A stretch of DNA of 64,000 nt, taken from the NCBI RefSeq assembly GCF_000282375.1, contig NZ_AKJK01000078.1:26856-90855 (forward strand), given 5' to 3'. Each line of letters begins with the position of its first letter. The stretch's first letter is position 1. Made by a program: the position numbers and the translations under genes. This document shows, one piece after another, positions 33,341-42,256 of the stretch. The DNA comes from Pseudomonas sp. GM50 (GTDB lineage Bacteria; Pseudomonadota; Gammaproteobacteria; Pseudomonadales; Pseudomonadaceae). The notes under the pieces were generated by a model. The model was not told the DNA's origin, made no database searches, and saw only the letters and a list, made by a program, of their open reading frames with translations.

Positions 33341-34624
33341 ATGACTGACACCCGCAACGGCGAGGACAACGGCAAGCTGCTCTATTGCTCCTTCTGTGGC
33401 AAAAGCCAGCATGAAGTGCGCAAATTGATTGCCGGCCCCTCGGTCTTTATCTGCGACGAGTGCGTCGACCTGTGCAATGACATCATCCGTGAGGAGGTGC
33501 AGGAAGCCCAGGCCGAAAGCAGCGCGCATAAATTGCCTTCGCCTAAAGAAATCAGCGGCATCCTTGATCAGTACGTGATTGGTCAGGAACGTGCGAAAAA
33601 GGTTCTGGCCGTAGCGGTGTACAACCACTACAAGCGTTTGAACCAGCGTGACAAAAAGAATGACGACGTCGAACTCGGCAAAAGCAACATCTTGCTGATC
33701 GGCCCGACAGGCTCGGGTAAAACCCTGCTTGCCGAAACACTGGCCCGCTTGCTGAACGTTCCGTTCACCATCGCCGACGCAACCACCCTCACCGAGGCGG
33801 GTTATGTGGGTGAAGATGTCGAGAACATCATTCAGAAGCTGCTGCAGAAGTGCGATTACGACGTAGAAAAAGCCCAGATGGGCATTGTCTACATCGATGA
33901 GATCGACAAGATCTCGCGTAAATCCGACAATCCGTCGATCACCCGGGACGTTTCCGGTGAAGGCGTGCAGCAGGCCCTGCTCAAGTTGATCGAAGGCACG
34001 GTCGCTTCCGTCCCACCTCAAGGTGGTCGCAAGCATCCGCAGCAGGAATTCCTTCAGGTCGATACCCGTAACATCCTGTTCATCTGCGGTGGTGCGTTCT
34101 CCGGTCTGGAAAAGGTTATTCAAAACCGTTCCACCAAGGGCGGCATCGGTTTCAACGCGGAAGTGCGCAGCAAGGAAGAAGGCAAGAAAGTCGGTGAATC
34201 CCTGCGTGAAGTCGAGCCTGACGATCTGGTCAAGTTCGGTCTGATCCCGGAATTCGTCGGTCGTCTGCCGGTACTTGCCACGCTGGACGAGCTTGATGAG
34301 GCTGCGTTGATGCAGATTCTCACCGAGCCGAAAAATGCTCTGACCAAGCAGTATGCCAAGCTGTTCGAGATGGAAGGCGTGGACCTGGAATTCCGGGCTG
34401 ACGCACTGAAATCGGTCGCTAAACGTGCCCTGGAACGCAAAACCGGTGCCCGTGGACTGCGCTCGATTCTCGAAGGTGTATTGCTCGACACTATGTATGA
34501 AATCCCCTCGCAGTCCGAGGTGAGTAAAGTAGTGATCGATGAAAGCGTTATAGAAGGCAAGTCCAAGCCACTGTATATCTACGAAAACAGTGAGCCGGCT
34601 GCCAAGGCAGCGCCGGACGCCTAA
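33341..34624 (+). CDS. clpX: Clp protease ATP-binding subunit ClpX
   Basis: 427 aa. An N-terminal zinc finger (CSFC at 16-19 and CDEC after PSVFI) recognises substrates and adaptors. The AAA+ module has GPTGSGKT, VYIDEIDK and RKSDNPSITRDVSGEGVQQA. It unfolds proteins and feeds them to ClpP. The ATG at 33341 is the family start. It follows clpP by 113 bases. Confidence 0.97.
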   Translation: MTDTRNGEDNGKLLYCSFCGKSQHEVRKLIAGPSVFICDECVDLCNDIIREEVQEAQAESSAHKLPSPKEISGILDQYVIGQERAKKVLAVAVYNHYKRLNQRDKKNDDVELGKSNILLIGPTGSGKTLLAETLARLLNVPFTIADATTLTEAGYVGEDVENIIQKLLQKCDYDVEKAQMGIVYIDEIDKISRKSDNPSITRDVSGEGVQQALLKLIEGTVASVPPQGGRKHPQQEFLQVDTRNILFICGGAFSGLEKVIQNRSTKGGIGFNAEVRSKEEGKKVGESLREVEPDDLVKFGLIPEFVGRLPVLATLDELDEAALMQILTEPKNALTKQYAKLFEMEGVDLEFRADALKSVAKRALERKTGARGLRSILEGVLLDTMYEIPSQSEVSKVVIDESVIEGKSKPLYIYENSEPAAKAAPDA

Positions 34625-34646
34625 GCGTCACACTGCTGGAATAAAG

Positions 34647-34672
34647 AAGGGGCCTTCGGGCCCCTTTGCTAT
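34647..34672 (+). terminator. Terminator after clpX
   Basis: AAGGGGCC TTCG GGCCCCTTT: a 7-8 bp GC stem with a stable TTCG tetraloop and a short T-run. Confidence 0.75.
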
Positions 34673-34801
34673 TGTGGGAGCTGGCTTGTCGGATCGCCGC
34701 CCGCTGCGAAGGCGGCATAACAGTCGACCTGATTTTTGATGCATCTGGACCAATGCAGGCGCTGCCGTAAGCAGCGATCTTTAAAGTGGTTCTTTTATCC
34801 G

Positions 34802-34830
34802 CTTGTTTTTTTTGAAAACAGCCCCCATCT
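34802..34830 (+). promoter_or_regulatory. Candidate heat-shock (RpoH) promoter of lon
   Basis: CTTGTTT (34802-34808), a 14-base spacer and CCCCATCT (34823-34830). The -10 matches the sigma-32 consensus CCCCATNT exactly and the -35 keeps CTTG. It lies 58 bases before the lon start; lon is a known heat-shock gene. Confidence 0.7.
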
Positions 34831-34888
34831 TGGTTTCAAGCTTACTTCCATCTGTTTACGGCCTTATGGCCGCCGTAGAGGCGAAATC

Positions 34889-37285
34889 ATGAAGACAACC
34901 ATCGAATTGCCTCTCCTGCCATTGCGTGATGTCGTGGTTTATCCGCACATGGTTATCCCGCTGTTCGTGGGGCGCGAGAAATCCATCGAAGCCCTCGAGG
35001 CAGCGATGACGGGTGACAAGCAGATCCTTCTGCTGGCTCAGCGAAATCCTGCTGACGACGATCCCGGTGAAGAAGCACTTTATCGCGTAGGCACCATCGC
35101 TACCGTTCTGCAGCTGCTCAAGCTGCCTGACGGCACGGTCAAGGTTCTTGTCGAAGGTGAGCAGCGGGGCGCCGTTGAGCGCTTCAGCGAAGTCGACGGC
35201 CACTGCCGTGCCGAAGTTTCGCTGATCGACGAAGTCGACGCGCCCGAGCGCGAGTCGGAAGTGTTTGTCCGCAGCCTGCTGGCTCAGTTCGAACAATATG
35301 TGCAGTTGGGCAAGAAAGTCCCCGCTGAAGTCCTGTCGTCGCTTAACAGCATCGACGAGCCAGGCCGCCTGGTCGACACCATGGCCGCGCACATGGCCCT
35401 GAAGATCGAGCAGAAGCAGGAAATCCTCGAAATCATCGATTTGTCGGCCCGGGTCGAGCACGTTCTGGCGTTGCTGGATGCCGAGATCGATCTGCTGCAA
35501 GTCGAAAAACGCATTCGCGGCCGCGTTAAAAAGCAAATGGAGCGCAGCCAGCGCGAGTACTACCTGAATGAGCAGATGAAGGCCATTCAGAAAGAACTGG
35601 GCGACAGCGACGAAGGCCACAACGAAATCGAGGAGCTGAAAAAGCGTATCGATGCCGCTGGTCTGCCAAAAGACGCGTTGGCCAAGGCTCAGGCCGAACT
35701 GAACAAGCTCAAGCAAATGTCGCCAATGTCCGCGGAAGCGACGGTGGTGCGTTCTTACATCGACTGGCTGGTTCAAGTGCCGTGGAAGGCCCAGAGCAAG
35801 GTGCGTCTGGACCTCGCTCGTGCCGAAGACATTCTCGACGCCGACCACTATGGTCTGGAAGAAGTCAAAGAGCGGATCCTCGAATACCTCGCTGTGCAGA
35901 AGCGCGTGAAGAAGATTCGTGGTCCGGTGCTGTGCCTGGTCGGTCCTCCTGGGGTGGGTAAAACCTCTCTGGCGGAGTCGATCGCTCACGCCACCAACCG
36001 CAAATTCGTGCGCATGGCCCTCGGTGGTGTGCGCGATGAGGCGGAAATTCGTGGTCATCGCCGGACTTATATCGGGTCGATGCCAGGAAGATTGATTCAA
36101 AAGATGACAAAGGTGGGCGTCCGCAACCCGCTGTTCCTGCTCGATGAAATCGACAAAATGGGCAGCGATATGCGTGGCGATCCGGCGTCGGCGTTGCTGG
36201 AAGTGCTCGATCCCGAGCAGAACCACAACTTCAACGATCACTATCTGGAAGTCGATTACGACCTGTCCGATGTGATGTTCCTTTGCACCTCCAACTCCAT
36301 GAACATTCCGCCGGCGCTGCTGGACCGGATGGAAGTGATTCGTCTGCCGGGTTACACCGAAGACGAGAAGATCAACATCGCTGTCAAATACCTTTCGCCG
36401 AAGCAGATCACGGCCAACGGTCTGAAGAAGGGCGAGCTGGAATTTGACGCCGAAGCGATCCGCGACATCATCCGCTACTACACCCGCGAAGCCGGTGTAC
36501 GTGGGCTGGAGCGCCAGATTGCCAAGGTTTGCCGCAAGGCAGTCAAAGAGCATGCAATGGAAAAACGCTTCTCGGTGAAGGTCACTGCCGACATGCTCGA
36601 GCACTTCCTGGGCGTGCGTAAGTTCCGCTACGGCCTGGCTGAATCGCAGGATCAGATTGGCCAGGTAACGGGCCTTGCGTGGACTCAGGTGGGCGGCGAA
36701 TTGCTGACCATCGAAGCCGCGGTCGTGCCGGGTAAAGGCCAGTTGATCAAGACGGGTTCTCTGGGTGACGTGATGGTCGAATCGATCACCGCAGCCCTGA
36801 CCGTTGTCCGCAGCCGTGCGAAGAGCCTGGGGATTCCTCTGGACTTCCACGAGAAGCGCGACACGCATATCCATATGCCTGAAGGGGCAACGCCGAAAGA
36901 TGGCCCTAGCGCCGGTGTAGGCATGTGCACGGCCCTGGTGTCAGCATTGACTGGCATTCCTGTACGCGCAGATGTTGCCATGACCGGCGAAATCACCTTG
37001 CGTGGCCAGGTGCTGGCGATTGGTGGATTGAAGGAAAAACTGCTGGCTGCTCACCGTGGCGGAATCAAGACGGTGATCATTCCTGAAGAGAACGTACGCG
37101 ATCTGAAGGAAATTCCTGACAATATCAAGCAAGATCTACAGATTAAACCAGTTAAATGGATTGACGAGGTCCTGCAAATTGCGCTGCAATACGCGCCGGA
37201 GCCCTTGCCGGATGTGGTTCCGGAGATCGTTGCAAAGGATGAAAAACGCGAGTCTGACTCTAAGGAAAGAATTAGCACGCATTAG
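34889..37285 (+). CDS. lon: ATP-dependent Lon protease
   Basis: 798 aa. An N-terminal substrate domain (ELPLLPLRDVVVYPHMVIPL) leads to the AAA+ module with GPPGVGKTS and FLLDEIDKMGSD. The C-terminal peptidase has the catalytic Ser in PKDGPSAGVGM and the Lys in GGLKEKLLAAHRGG. It degrades misfolded and regulatory proteins in the cytoplasm. Start set at the ATG at 34889 after AGAGGCG. An RpoH-type promoter precedes it. Confidence 0.98.
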   Translation: MKTTIELPLLPLRDVVVYPHMVIPLFVGREKSIEALEAAMTGDKQILLLAQRNPADDDPGEEALYRVGTIATVLQLLKLPDGTVKVLVEGEQRGAVERFSEVDGHCRAEVSLIDEVDAPERESEVFVRSLLAQFEQYVQLGKKVPAEVLSSLNSIDEPGRLVDTMAAHMALKIEQKQEILEIIDLSARVEHVLALLDAEIDLLQVEKRIRGRVKKQMERSQREYYLNEQMKAIQKELGDSDEGHNEIEELKKRIDAAGLPKDALAKAQAELNKLKQMSPMSAEATVVRSYIDWLVQVPWKAQSKVRLDLARAEDILDADHYGLEEVKERILEYLAVQKRVKKIRGPVLCLVGPPGVGKTSLAESIAHATNRKFVRMALGGVRDEAEIRGHRRTYIGSMPGRLIQKMTKVGVRNPLFLLDEIDKMGSDMRGDPASALLEVLDPEQNHNFNDHYLEVDYDLSDVMFLCTSNSMNIPPALLDRMEVIRLPGYTEDEKINIAVKYLSPKQITANGLKKGELEFDAEAIRDIIRYYTREAGVRGLERQIAKVCRKAVKEHAMEKRFSVKVTADMLEHFLGVRKFRYGLAESQDQIGQVTGLAWTQVGGELLTIEAAVVPGKGQLIKTGSLGDVMVESITAALTVVRSRAKSLGIPLDFHEKRDTHIHMPEGATPKDGPSAGVGMCTALVSALTGIPVRADVAMTGEITLRGQVLAIGGLKEKLLAAHRGGIKTVIIPEENVRDLKEIPDNIKQDLQIKPVKWIDEVLQIALQYAPEPLPDVVPEIVAKDEKRESDSKERISTH

Positions 37286-37308
37286 TACGCATTTGCCTGG
37301 GGGGCTTG

Positions 37309-37338
37309 TTGACAGTTTTTTAGAGCCCTTGTTATAAA
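37309..37338 (+). promoter_or_regulatory. Sigma-70 promoter of hupB
   Basis: A consensus TTGACA (37309-37314), then TTATAA (17-base spacer) or TATAAA (18-base spacer) ending at 37338. Confidence 0.7.
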
Positions 37339-37434
37339 GCGGCTCTTAAGTGTCTGTAGGCCATTCAGCACTCGTTTTTTTGCTTTCACCAAAAAACTTA
37401 GAATCAAACTCAAATAGATATAAGGGGACTTAGA

Positions 37435-37707
37435 GTGAACAAGTCGGAACTGATTGATGCTATCGCTGCATCCGCTGATATCCCGAAAGCTGCTGCTGGC
37501 CGTGCGCTGGACGCTGTAATCGAATCCGTCACTGGCGCTCTCAAGGCTGGCGACTCTGTTGTTCTGGTTGGTTTCGGTACCTTCTCCGTGACCGATCGTC
37601 CAGCTCGCATCGGTCGTAACCCACAGACCGGTAAGACGCTGGAAATCGCCGCCGCCAAAAAGCCAGGTTTCAAAGCCGGTAAAGCACTGAAAGAAGCTGT
37701 CAACTAA
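37435..37707 (+). CDS. hupB: DNA-binding protein HU-beta
   Basis: 90 aa, single HU/IHF domain. MNKSELIDAIAASADIPKAA and GFGTFSVTDRPARIGRNPQT, with the DNA-binding beta arm, match HU-beta. It bends DNA and compacts the nucleoid. GTG start at 37435 with AAGGGGA upstream. The lon-hupB order is standard in gammaproteobacteria. Confidence 0.96.
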   Translation: MNKSELIDAIAASADIPKAAAGRALDAVIESVTGALKAGDSVVLVGFGTFSVTDRPARIGRNPQTGKTLEIAAAKKPGFKAGKALKEAVN

Positions 37708-37760
37708 GTTCGATTCAGGTTTTTGCCTATCCGGGTCGGGGTCATTCCTGACTTGGCAGC

Positions 37761-37837
37761 GGAGCGGTAGTTCAGTCGGTTAGAATACCGGCCTGTCACG
37801 CCGGGGGTCGCGGGTTCGAGTCCCGTCCGCTCCGCCA
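37761..37837 (+). tRNA. tRNA-Asp (GTC anticodon)
   Basis: 77 bases. GGAGCGG pairs with CCGCTCC; the anticodon loop CTGTCAC carries GTC; CCA is encoded. Confidence 0.95.
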
Positions 37838-37844
37838 GTTACGA

Positions 37845-37875
37845 GAAGGCGCATCCTCGGATGCGCCTTTCTTCT
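37845..37875 (+). terminator. Terminator after tRNA-Asp
   Basis: AAGGCGCATCC TC GGATGCGCCTT followed by TCTTCT. Confidence 0.75.
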
Positions 37876-37939
37876 ATCCGGATTCTACCCACGCTCCACG
37901 GTTGCCTAATTTTGAAGTTCAACCGTTTCTGGGGGACGC

Positions 37940-39811
37940 ATGCTGCAGAATATCAGGGACAATTCACAAGGCTGGATTGCCAAGACCATTATCGGGATCA
38001 TCGTTGTACTGATGGCTTTCACCGGTATCGAGGCCATTTTCCAGGCGACGACCAACAGCCAGGATGCGGCCAAGGTCAACGGTGAAGAAATCAGTCAAAA
38101 TGAGCTGAACCAGGCGGTTGATATGCAACGCCGTCAGCTCATGCAACAGCTTGGCAAGGATTTCGATGCTTCCTTGCTCGACGAAAAAATGCTGCGCGAA
38201 TCGGCCCTCAAAGGCCTGATCGATCGCAAACTGCTGCTGCAAGGCGCAGAAAAATCGAAATTCGCTTTCTCCGAAGCGGCTTTGGATCAGGTGATCCTGC
38301 AAACGCCTGAATTCCAGGTGGACGGCAAGTTCAGCGCCGAGCGTTTCGATCAGGTGATCCGTCAACTGGGCTATAGCCGTCTGCAATTCCGCCAGATGCT
38401 GGCTCAGGAAATGCTGATCGGTCAGCTGCGCGCTGGCTTGGCCGGTAGCGGTTTTGTCACCGATGCACAGGTTCTGGCCTTCGCCCGTCTGGAAAAGCAG
38501 ACCCGCGATTTCGCCACCTTGAACGTCAAGGCGGATCCTGCGGCGGTGAAACTGACTGACGACGAAGTCAAAGCCTACTACGACGAACACGCCAAGGAAT
38601 TCATGACGCCGGATCAGGTGGTCATCGATTACCTCGAATTGAAGAAGGCCTCCTTCTTTGATCAGGTCAGCGTCAAGGACGAAGACCTGCAAGCGGCGTA
38701 TCAGAAAGAAACCGCGAACCTGTCCGAGCAACGCCGGGCTGCGCATATTCTGATCGAAGTGAACGATAAGATGACCGAGGCGCAAGCCAAGGCCAAAATC
38801 GAAGAAGTGCAGGCGCGTCTGGCCAAAGGCGAGAAATTCGAGGCCCTGGCCAAGGAATTCTCCCAGGATCCAGGCTCGGCGAACAACGGCGGTGACCTCG
38901 GTTATGCAGGTCCAGGTGTCTACGATCCAGCGTTTGAAAAAGCCCTGTATTCGTTGGCCAAGGACAAGGTTTCGGAGCCGGTTCGCACTGACTTCGGTTT
39001 CCACCTGATCAAGCTGCTGGGCGTTGAAGCCCCTGAAGTGCCTACGTTTGCCAGCCTGAAAGACAAGCTGACCCGCGAGCTGAAAACCCAGCAGGTCGAG
39101 CAGCGTTTCGTCGAGGCGACCAAGCAATTGGAAGACTCTTCGTTCGAGGCCTCCGATCTGGCCCAGCCAGCACAAGACCTGAAGCTGACCGTCCATACCT
39201 CCGCGCCATTCGGCCGTGAAGGTGGTGAAGGTGTCGCGGCCAACCGTGCCGTAGTGACCGCTGCGTTCAGTCCTGAAGTGCTGGATGAGGGTGCCAACAG
39301 CACCGCCATCGAGCTGGACCCGGAAACCGTGATCGTGCTGCGCGCCAAGGAACACCGCAAGCCTGAGCAACTGCCGCTGGAAAGCGTGTCTGCCAGCATT
39401 CGTGCGCAACTGACCAAGGAGCACGCCAGTGCTGCCGCCAAGACCAAGGCTGATCAACTGATCGTCAGCCTGCGCGATGGCAAGACTGCACTGGACAAGG
39501 CGATCGATGGCCAGAACTGGAAAGTGACTCAAGCTGCGACTCGCGCTCAGGAAGGGGTCGACCCAACCGTGCTGCAAGCACTGTTCCGTATGCCCAAGCC
39601 GGTTGCCAAAGACAAGCCGACCTTCAGTAGCGTGACCTTGGCCGATGGTAGCCTGGTGATCGTGCGTCTGAACGGTGTGAACGAAGCTGCGGCGCCGAGC
39701 GAAGAAGAGAAGGTTCAGTACCGTCGCTTCCTCGCCTCGCGCATTGGCCAGCAAGACTTCGCGGCTTACCGCAAACTGTTGGAAAGCGAGGCTGAGATCA
39801 AGCGTTTCTGA
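37940..39811 (+). CDS. ppiD: Periplasmic folding chaperone PpiD
   Basis: 623 aa. One N-terminal membrane anchor (about residues 15-35) is followed by a SurA-like chaperone region, a parvulin domain around 264-360 (RAAHILIEVNDK ... SQDPGSANNGGDLGY) and a C-terminal domain. It assists outer-membrane and periplasmic protein folding at the Sec translocon. Encoded after hupB and tRNA-Asp as in related genomes; a terminator follows. Confidence 0.95.
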   Translation: MLQNIRDNSQGWIAKTIIGIIVVLMAFTGIEAIFQATTNSQDAAKVNGEEISQNELNQAVDMQRRQLMQQLGKDFDASLLDEKMLRESALKGLIDRKLLLQGAEKSKFAFSEAALDQVILQTPEFQVDGKFSAERFDQVIRQLGYSRLQFRQMLAQEMLIGQLRAGLAGSGFVTDAQVLAFARLEKQTRDFATLNVKADPAAVKLTDDEVKAYYDEHAKEFMTPDQVVIDYLELKKASFFDQVSVKDEDLQAAYQKETANLSEQRRAAHILIEVNDKMTEAQAKAKIEEVQARLAKGEKFEALAKEFSQDPGSANNGGDLGYAGPGVYDPAFEKALYSLAKDKVSEPVRTDFGFHLIKLLGVEAPEVPTFASLKDKLTRELKTQQVEQRFVEATKQLEDSSFEASDLAQPAQDLKLTVHTSAPFGREGGEGVAANRAVVTAAFSPEVLDEGANSTAIELDPETVIVLRAKEHRKPEQLPLESVSASIRAQLTKEHASAAAKTKADQLIVSLRDGKTALDKAIDGQNWKVTQAATRAQEGVDPTVLQALFRMPKPVAKDKPTFSSVTLADGSLVIVRLNGVNEAAAPSEEEKVQYRRFLASRIGQQDFAAYRKLLESEAEIKRF

Positions 39812-39836
39812 TGCTTGACTGAGTTTCCTGCCACAT

Positions 39837-39871
39837 AAAAAACCCTGGCCAGACGGCCGGGGTTTTTTTAT
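39837..39871. terminator. Intrinsic terminator after ppiD
   Basis: AAAAAACCCTGGCC and GGCCGGGGTTTTTTT pair around AGAC, with T-tracts on both strands. Confidence 0.9.
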
Positions 39872-40023
39872 GGGCGAAGATCAAAAGATCGCCGTGCGAA
39901 CGGGACTTTTTCCTGTCAATGACAGTCAGTAGACTTGTAACTGTTTCAAGACACTAAACGGTGCGACGCTAAGCATCGATCTGTTGCACAATACGCCCCG
40001 AACCGTTTTCCTCAGGATGTTCA

Positions 40024-40863
40024 ATGTTTAGATCAATTCCCATGCGTGTTGTCGGGCTGGCCTTGGTGCTGGCCGCCGCTGCCGGTTGTTCGTCGAAGAA
40101 GGCCGCCATCTACGAGCATGAGAACTTCGACGACTCCGGAACGTTCTCGCGCAATTACCCGGTGACCGATGCGCAAACCTGCGAGGCCGCCCGTCGGGCT
40201 TTGCTCAGCCAGGGTTACATCATCACCAGCGCCGATCCGAAGCTGGTCAGTGGACACAAGAGCTTCCAGCAGACTGGCGAGACCCACATGGAGATCAGCT
40301 TCAGCGTGGTCTGTGCCGATGACGGCAGCGAAGGGCATCACGCGACGATGTTCGCCAACGCCTTGCAGGACCGTTATGCGCTGAAGAAGACCAACAACTC
40401 CGCCAGCCTCGGTGTTGGTGTGTTGGGCTCGGTATCGATGCCGATCGGCTCGTCCGACGACTCGATGGTCAAGGTCGCCAGTGAAACCGTGTCCTCGGCC
40501 AAGTTCTACGAGCGTTTCTTTGCCCTGGTCGAGTTGTTCCTGCCGCCGGAAGCGAAAAAGGCCGCGCACATTACCGAGAAGCCGAAGACTGATCTGGGTG
40601 TGCCCGAAGCCAAGGCTGCGCCGGCTCAGTTGGCGCCGACCTCGACCCCAGCGGCAGAACCTGCGCCTGCTCCAGCGCCGGCAGCTGAAACCGCTCCAGC
40701 CAGTTCGGAGCCTGTTGCACCACCGGCTGAAACGGCGCCGATTACCCCGGCGCAGAGCAGCGAGCCGAGTTCGTCCACCGAAACGGTAACTCCATCGGCG
40801 GATTCAAGCACCATGCCGGCACCGACCGAGCCCATTTCGGCCATGCCTGTCTCCGGCCAGTAA
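40024..40863 (+). CDS. DUF2242 lipoprotein
   Basis: 279 aa. The signal peptide has a lipobox AAGC (Cys22), so it is an anchored lipoprotein. Residues 30-190 match DUF2242: YEHENFDDSGTFSRNYPV, then QTCEAARRALLSQGYIITSA and ISFSVVCADDGSEGHHATMF. The last 80 residues are a Pro/Ala/Glu-rich repeat that probably spans the cell wall. Function unknown. Confidence 0.88.
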   Translation: MFRSIPMRVVGLALVLAAAAGCSSKKAAIYEHENFDDSGTFSRNYPVTDAQTCEAARRALLSQGYIITSADPKLVSGHKSFQQTGETHMEISFSVVCADDGSEGHHATMFANALQDRYALKKTNNSASLGVGVLGSVSMPIGSSDDSMVKVASETVSSAKFYERFFALVELFLPPEAKKAAHITEKPKTDLGVPEAKAAPAQLAPTSTPAAEPAPAPAPAAETAPASSEPVAPPAETAPITPAQSSEPSSSTETVTPSADSSTMPAPTEPISAMPVSGQ

Positions 40864-40876
40864 TTGGCCTATGTCA

Positions 40877-40905
40877 TGGGATCGGGTCAGACGGCTCCGA
40901 TCCCG
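40877..40905 (+). terminator. Weak hairpin after the DUF2242 gene
   Basis: GGGATCGG and CCGATCCC pair around a 9-base loop. No T-tract follows, so termination may be incomplete or factor dependent. Confidence 0.4.
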
Positions 40906-41121
40906 TAACACCTTCCAAGATTGATCCACATCAAATCGAGCTGTATTCCTACGGCTCGTATCGAAAAAATCCTGTGATAAATTCCTGACCACCTGCTACG
41001 TTTTATTCAGTAGCGATGGAGTGTCATGCCCGCGTCATTTTTCTTTCATGCGGGCACTTTATGCTCAGGGCGCTGGTCATTAATTCAGACGATTTTTTCA
41101 ACAAGCGATGGGGGTTTAATA

Positions 41122-41208
41122 ATGGACGATTATCAAGAAGAACTGCTCGAGTACCAGGCGTTTGAACTGGACCCGCTGGAACCGGCCGAAGACGCTACCG
41201 AGTTGTAA
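41122..41208 (+). CDS. Small acidic peptide, 28 aa
   Basis: MDDYQEELLEYQAFELDPLE then PAEDATEL. The ATG follows GGGGG by seven bases. Its composition (10 acidic, no basic residues) and clean ribosome site suggest a real small protein, convergent with the AraC gene. I recall near-identical short proteins in other Pseudomonas but cannot check here. Confidence 0.55.
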   Translation: MDDYQEELLEYQAFELDPLEPAEDATEL

Positions 41209-41211
41209 ACT

Positions 41212-42252
41212 TCACGCGGACTGGCGATGACTGCGGCGAAACTCGCCGGGGGTCTGGCCGTTCCAGCGTTTGAAGGCCCGTTGGAAGGCTTCGGCTGAGG
41301 CAAAACCCAGCAGGTAGGCGATTTCCCCGAACGCCAGTTCGGTGTCGCGGATGTAGGTCATGGCGAGGTCGCGACGTGTGTCGTTGAGAATTGCACGAAA
41401 CTGCGTGCCTTCCTCGGCGAGTTTGCGACGCAAGGTCCAGGTTGGCAGCTTCAGGCGTGCCGCCACTTCTTCCAGGTCGGGTTCCCGACCACCATTGAGC
41501 AATGGCCCCAGTAACTGAGTGATGCGTTCACGCAGGCTGCGGGTGCGTGTCAGTTGCTCCAGTTCCCGTTCACACAGTTGCAGCAGGTGCCGCCAGGTGC
41601 TCGGGCAATGTTCCGGGTTGCGCTGGGCGAGGCTCTCCAGGCTCAGGCGCAGTTGATTCTGTTCGGCGCCAAACTGAATCGGACAATCCCCCAGCACGGC
41701 GTACGCCTCGCGGTAATCCGGCGCTTCAAACTCGATCTCGATCCGTTCAGCACGTAGCGGGGCAGGGCTTACGCTGGACAATTGCTGCAACCAGCCGGTG
41801 ATGATCGAATCCACCACGAAGCGGTTGTAGGCGTTATAGGGGCTGATGGAATAGAACCGCAGCCAGGCGCCTTGGGCATCTTCATGAAAGCTCGACTGGC
41901 CGCGATAGTTGGAACCGTACAGCGCTTCGAAGCGAATCAGGCAGCGCGCCGCTTCGCGCACAGTGGGTGCCTGAGCGGCGGTGACTCCGGCCAGGCCGGC
42001 CTGGCTCAGGCGACTGAGCTGGCCCATGCGCAAGCCCAGTGTCGGGTCGTCGGTCAGTTGAATAGCGCCGTGACCCAGGCGCATGTAGCGCGGGATCGAG
42101 AGGCGGGCGCCGGCCTCGGCCAGTCGCGCGGCATCGAGGCCGTACTGTTCGAGCAGCGGTTGTGGGTCCAGGCCATGGCTGCGCACGGCGTCAGCCAGGC
42201 TATGGACGAAGCCGACCGACAAATCCCCGAGGCGCATCGGCTGCGGTTTCAT
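41212..42252 (-). CDS. AraC-family regulator
   Basis: 346 aa. An N-terminal AraC-type ligand-binding domain (PF12625-like; MRLGDLSVGFVHSLADAVRS) is followed by the C-terminal double HTH (LEEVAARLKLPTWTLRRKLA and AFGEIAYLLGFASAEAFQRA). The cluster AraC regulator / C-N hydrolase / fadH matches that of P. aeruginosa (PA3094-PA3093-PA3092), so this protein may control fatty-acid or nitrilase-related genes. Ligand unknown. Confidence 0.88.
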   Translation of the reverse strand: MKPQPMRLGDLSVGFVHSLADAVRSHGLDPQPLLEQYGLDAARLAEAGARLSIPRYMRLGHGAIQLTDDPTLGLRMGQLSRLSQAGLAGVTAAQAPTVREAARCLIRFEALYGSNYRGQSSFHEDAQGAWLRFYSISPYNAYNRFVVDSIITGWLQQLSSVSPAPLRAERIEIEFEAPDYREAYAVLGDCPIQFGAEQNQLRLSLESLAQRNPEHCPSTWRHLLQLCERELEQLTRTRSLRERITQLLGPLLNGGREPDLEEVAARLKLPTWTLRRKLAEEGTQFRAILNDTRRDLAMTYIRDTELAFGEIAYLLGFASAEAFQRAFKRWNGQTPGEFRRSHRQSA

Positions 42253-42256
42253 CGGC

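Noticed and set aside
34856..36874. 672-residue open frame antisense to lon
   Set aside because: Mirror of the biased codon use of lon; no domain, and no ribosome site worth naming.
37964..39754. 596-residue open frame antisense to ppiD
   Set aside because: Shadow of ppiD; rich in His, Gln and Leu as expected for antisense frames.
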